Of a stretch of 45,951 bases of DNA, positions 45,127-45,951 are shown one piece after another. How positions within the stretch are numbered: position 1 is the stretch's first letter; each line of letters starts with the position of its first letter. The translations under genes were made by a program, and so were the position numbers. Under the pieces are notes generated by a model. That model was given only the letters and a program-made list of their open reading frames with translations, ran no database searches and was not told the origin of the DNA. Location: positions 1 to 45,951 of the forward strand of contig MCFE01000684.1 in NCBI GenBank assembly GCA_002104905.1, read 5' to 3'. This DNA is from Basidiobolus meristosporus CBS 931.73 (taxonomy: Eukaryota; Basidiobolomycota; Basidiobolomycetes; Basidiobolales; Basidiobolaceae).

Positions 45127-45150
45127 CAGGGAATGCTTCAGTACACACAG

Positions 45151-45169
45151 TAGGTAGGGTTAGGGGGGG
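45151..45169 (+). repeat. Telomere-like tract between LINE copies D and E
   Basis: Reads TAGGTAGGGTTAGGGGGGG. It is the best telomere-like junction in the window, with nearly two consecutive TTAGGG units leading into the antisense 3' end of copy E. Confidence 0.7.
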
Positions 45170-45951
45170 AGACAGTCACCAACAGGTGAAATCTTTATTT
45201 CAGTTGAAACAAAGAAGCCAGCGCTACTGTTGTAGCTTTGATACAAGAGTGTGTAGCTGAGGGGAATTTGTAGGTAAGTTAATAAGAAGTGATGATAGTT
45301 CTTCAGTGCTCAAGACACTGTTCAGTGGGAAGGGGGGTAGCAAGAGAGGTAAGAATGACTTGTGAACAACATTAATGAGGGGAATGTGATAAGGATTGAT
45401 ATTCATCATAAAGGGAGTGTGCTGCTGCAGATATTGCTGCCAAAGGTCTGTCAAGTACTTCAGGTAGGCCAGCTTGGGTTTTTCTGACTGCAGAATATAT
45501 TGAGCAAACTTCTTGACTTCAGGATCTCCAAGTATAGTTCTCCAGCAGGAGCCAGGTGTTGTGTGGTGTGTTCTCTTCCAGGCCTTAATCAGTGGGTTGT
45601 TGCAGTTGTGAAGTCTGAGATATAATCTGGTTCTAAGGTAGAGAAGTCTGATCTTATAGGGCATAAACCCAAAAGCACCAAGAATAGCATGTCTGTAGGG
45701 GCATTCAGGCAAATGAGGCACCAAGGAGGTAATGCACCATACTGCAAACTTGTCAAGCTTAGTGCAGTCTCTAGAAGTAAGAGAGAGAAGTGGTAAGCCA
45801 AATTCCAGTACAGGGAAGACAAACTGCTTGAGTAGAAGAAGGCAGCTGGGAGCTGAAGTTGTAGGAGGAGTAACAGCCAGTAGCTTGTGGAGTGCCTGTC
45901 TTGCCAGGATAATTCTCTTCTTCAGGTGTGCTCCAGAGTCTAGTCCAGTAG
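45169..45951 (-). mobile_element. LINE copy E: 3' end, continues past the window
   Basis: Near-identical to copies C and D, with only a few differences by eye over 780 bp. It runs from the 3' end GAGACAGTCACCAACAGGTG to the window edge. It forms the third unit of the head-to-tail array. Confidence 0.9.
45224..45951 (-). pseudogene. LINE copy E reverse transcriptase C-terminal part, edge-truncated
   Basis: The RT C-terminal frame is open from the window edge to the stop at 45224, with the same Leu-rich region and PYHIPLINVVHKSF motif as in copy D. No frameshift is visible in this segment. Whether the full copy is intact cannot be told here. Confidence 0.75.

Larger units (their letters stand above)
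41885..45150 (-). mobile_element. LINE copy D: longest copy (ORF1 end, APE endonuclease, RT)
   Basis: About 3.27 kb of an APE-type non-LTR retrotransposon on the minus strand. In sense order: the end of an ORF1-like frame (to 44709), an APE-like endonuclease (44693-43689), a reverse transcriptase (43716-42487, then 42899-41940 in another frame), and a 3' end without poly(A). It is 5'-truncated inside the ORF1-like frame at about 45150, where TTAGGG-like sequence and copy E begin. Confidence 0.92.

Noticed and set aside
39988-45951. Regular repeats as a CRISPR array
   Set aside because: Repeat units are kilobase-long LINE copies encoding RT and endonuclease, in a eukaryotic genome.

Overview
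This is a nuclear chromosome window from a fungus. The genes are split by many short GT-AG introns, mostly 50-90 bp. Three products are characteristically fungal or yeast-like: a MUB1/SamB-type MYND protein, a Cti6-like PHD protein and a PY-motif alpha-arrestin. The topoisomerase III carries an animal/plant-style tail of GRF zinc fingers and zinc knuckles, and the repeats are LINE and Ty3 elements. Both would suit an early-diverging lineage, but the lineage is an inference. Every gene model was spliced by eye, using reading-frame continuity, family conservation and GT/AG sites.

Positions 1-31000 form the gene-bearing half. In order: ubiquitin-activating enzyme E1 (+, 6 exons); a small GNAT-fold protein with a degenerate acetyl-CoA loop (+); a MUB1-like MYND protein (+); acetylornithine aminotransferase (-, 4 exons); a secreted Pro/Tyr-rich protein (-); a Cti6-like PHD protein (-, 6 exons); a Nudix hydrolase (-, 5 exons), divergent from DNA topoisomerase III (+, 17 exons); a neutral ceramidase (+, 9 exons including an 8-nt microexon); an alpha-arrestin (-); and a DHA2-type MFS transporter (+, 5 exons). 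The genes have unrelated housekeeping, trafficking and lipid functions. I see no metabolic cluster.

Positions 31000-33860 hold no intact gene. The minus strand has fragmentary protein-like reading frames, probably a decayed gene.

Positions 33860-45951 are a nest of retroelements. At least five copies (A-E) of one APE-endonuclease/RT LINE lie antisense. Two near-identical copies stand head to tail with a third entering at the right edge. Four of the five 3' ends abut TTAGGG-like, G-rich sequence, always with the G-strand leading into the antisense element. That is the arrangement expected if LINE cDNA was primed from a telomeric G-strand 3' end. Between the LINEs are two oppositely oriented LTR copies, a gag-like fragment, a Ty3/gypsy integrase remnant cut off at a telomere-like junction, a 73-bp G-rich minisatellite inside an LTR, and a 213-bp TA-flanked MITE nested in LINE copy B. 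The most interesting reading is a subtelomeric array built by a telomere-targeted or telomere-capping LINE, with the chromosome end to the right. This is inferred from the junctions and is not demonstrated.
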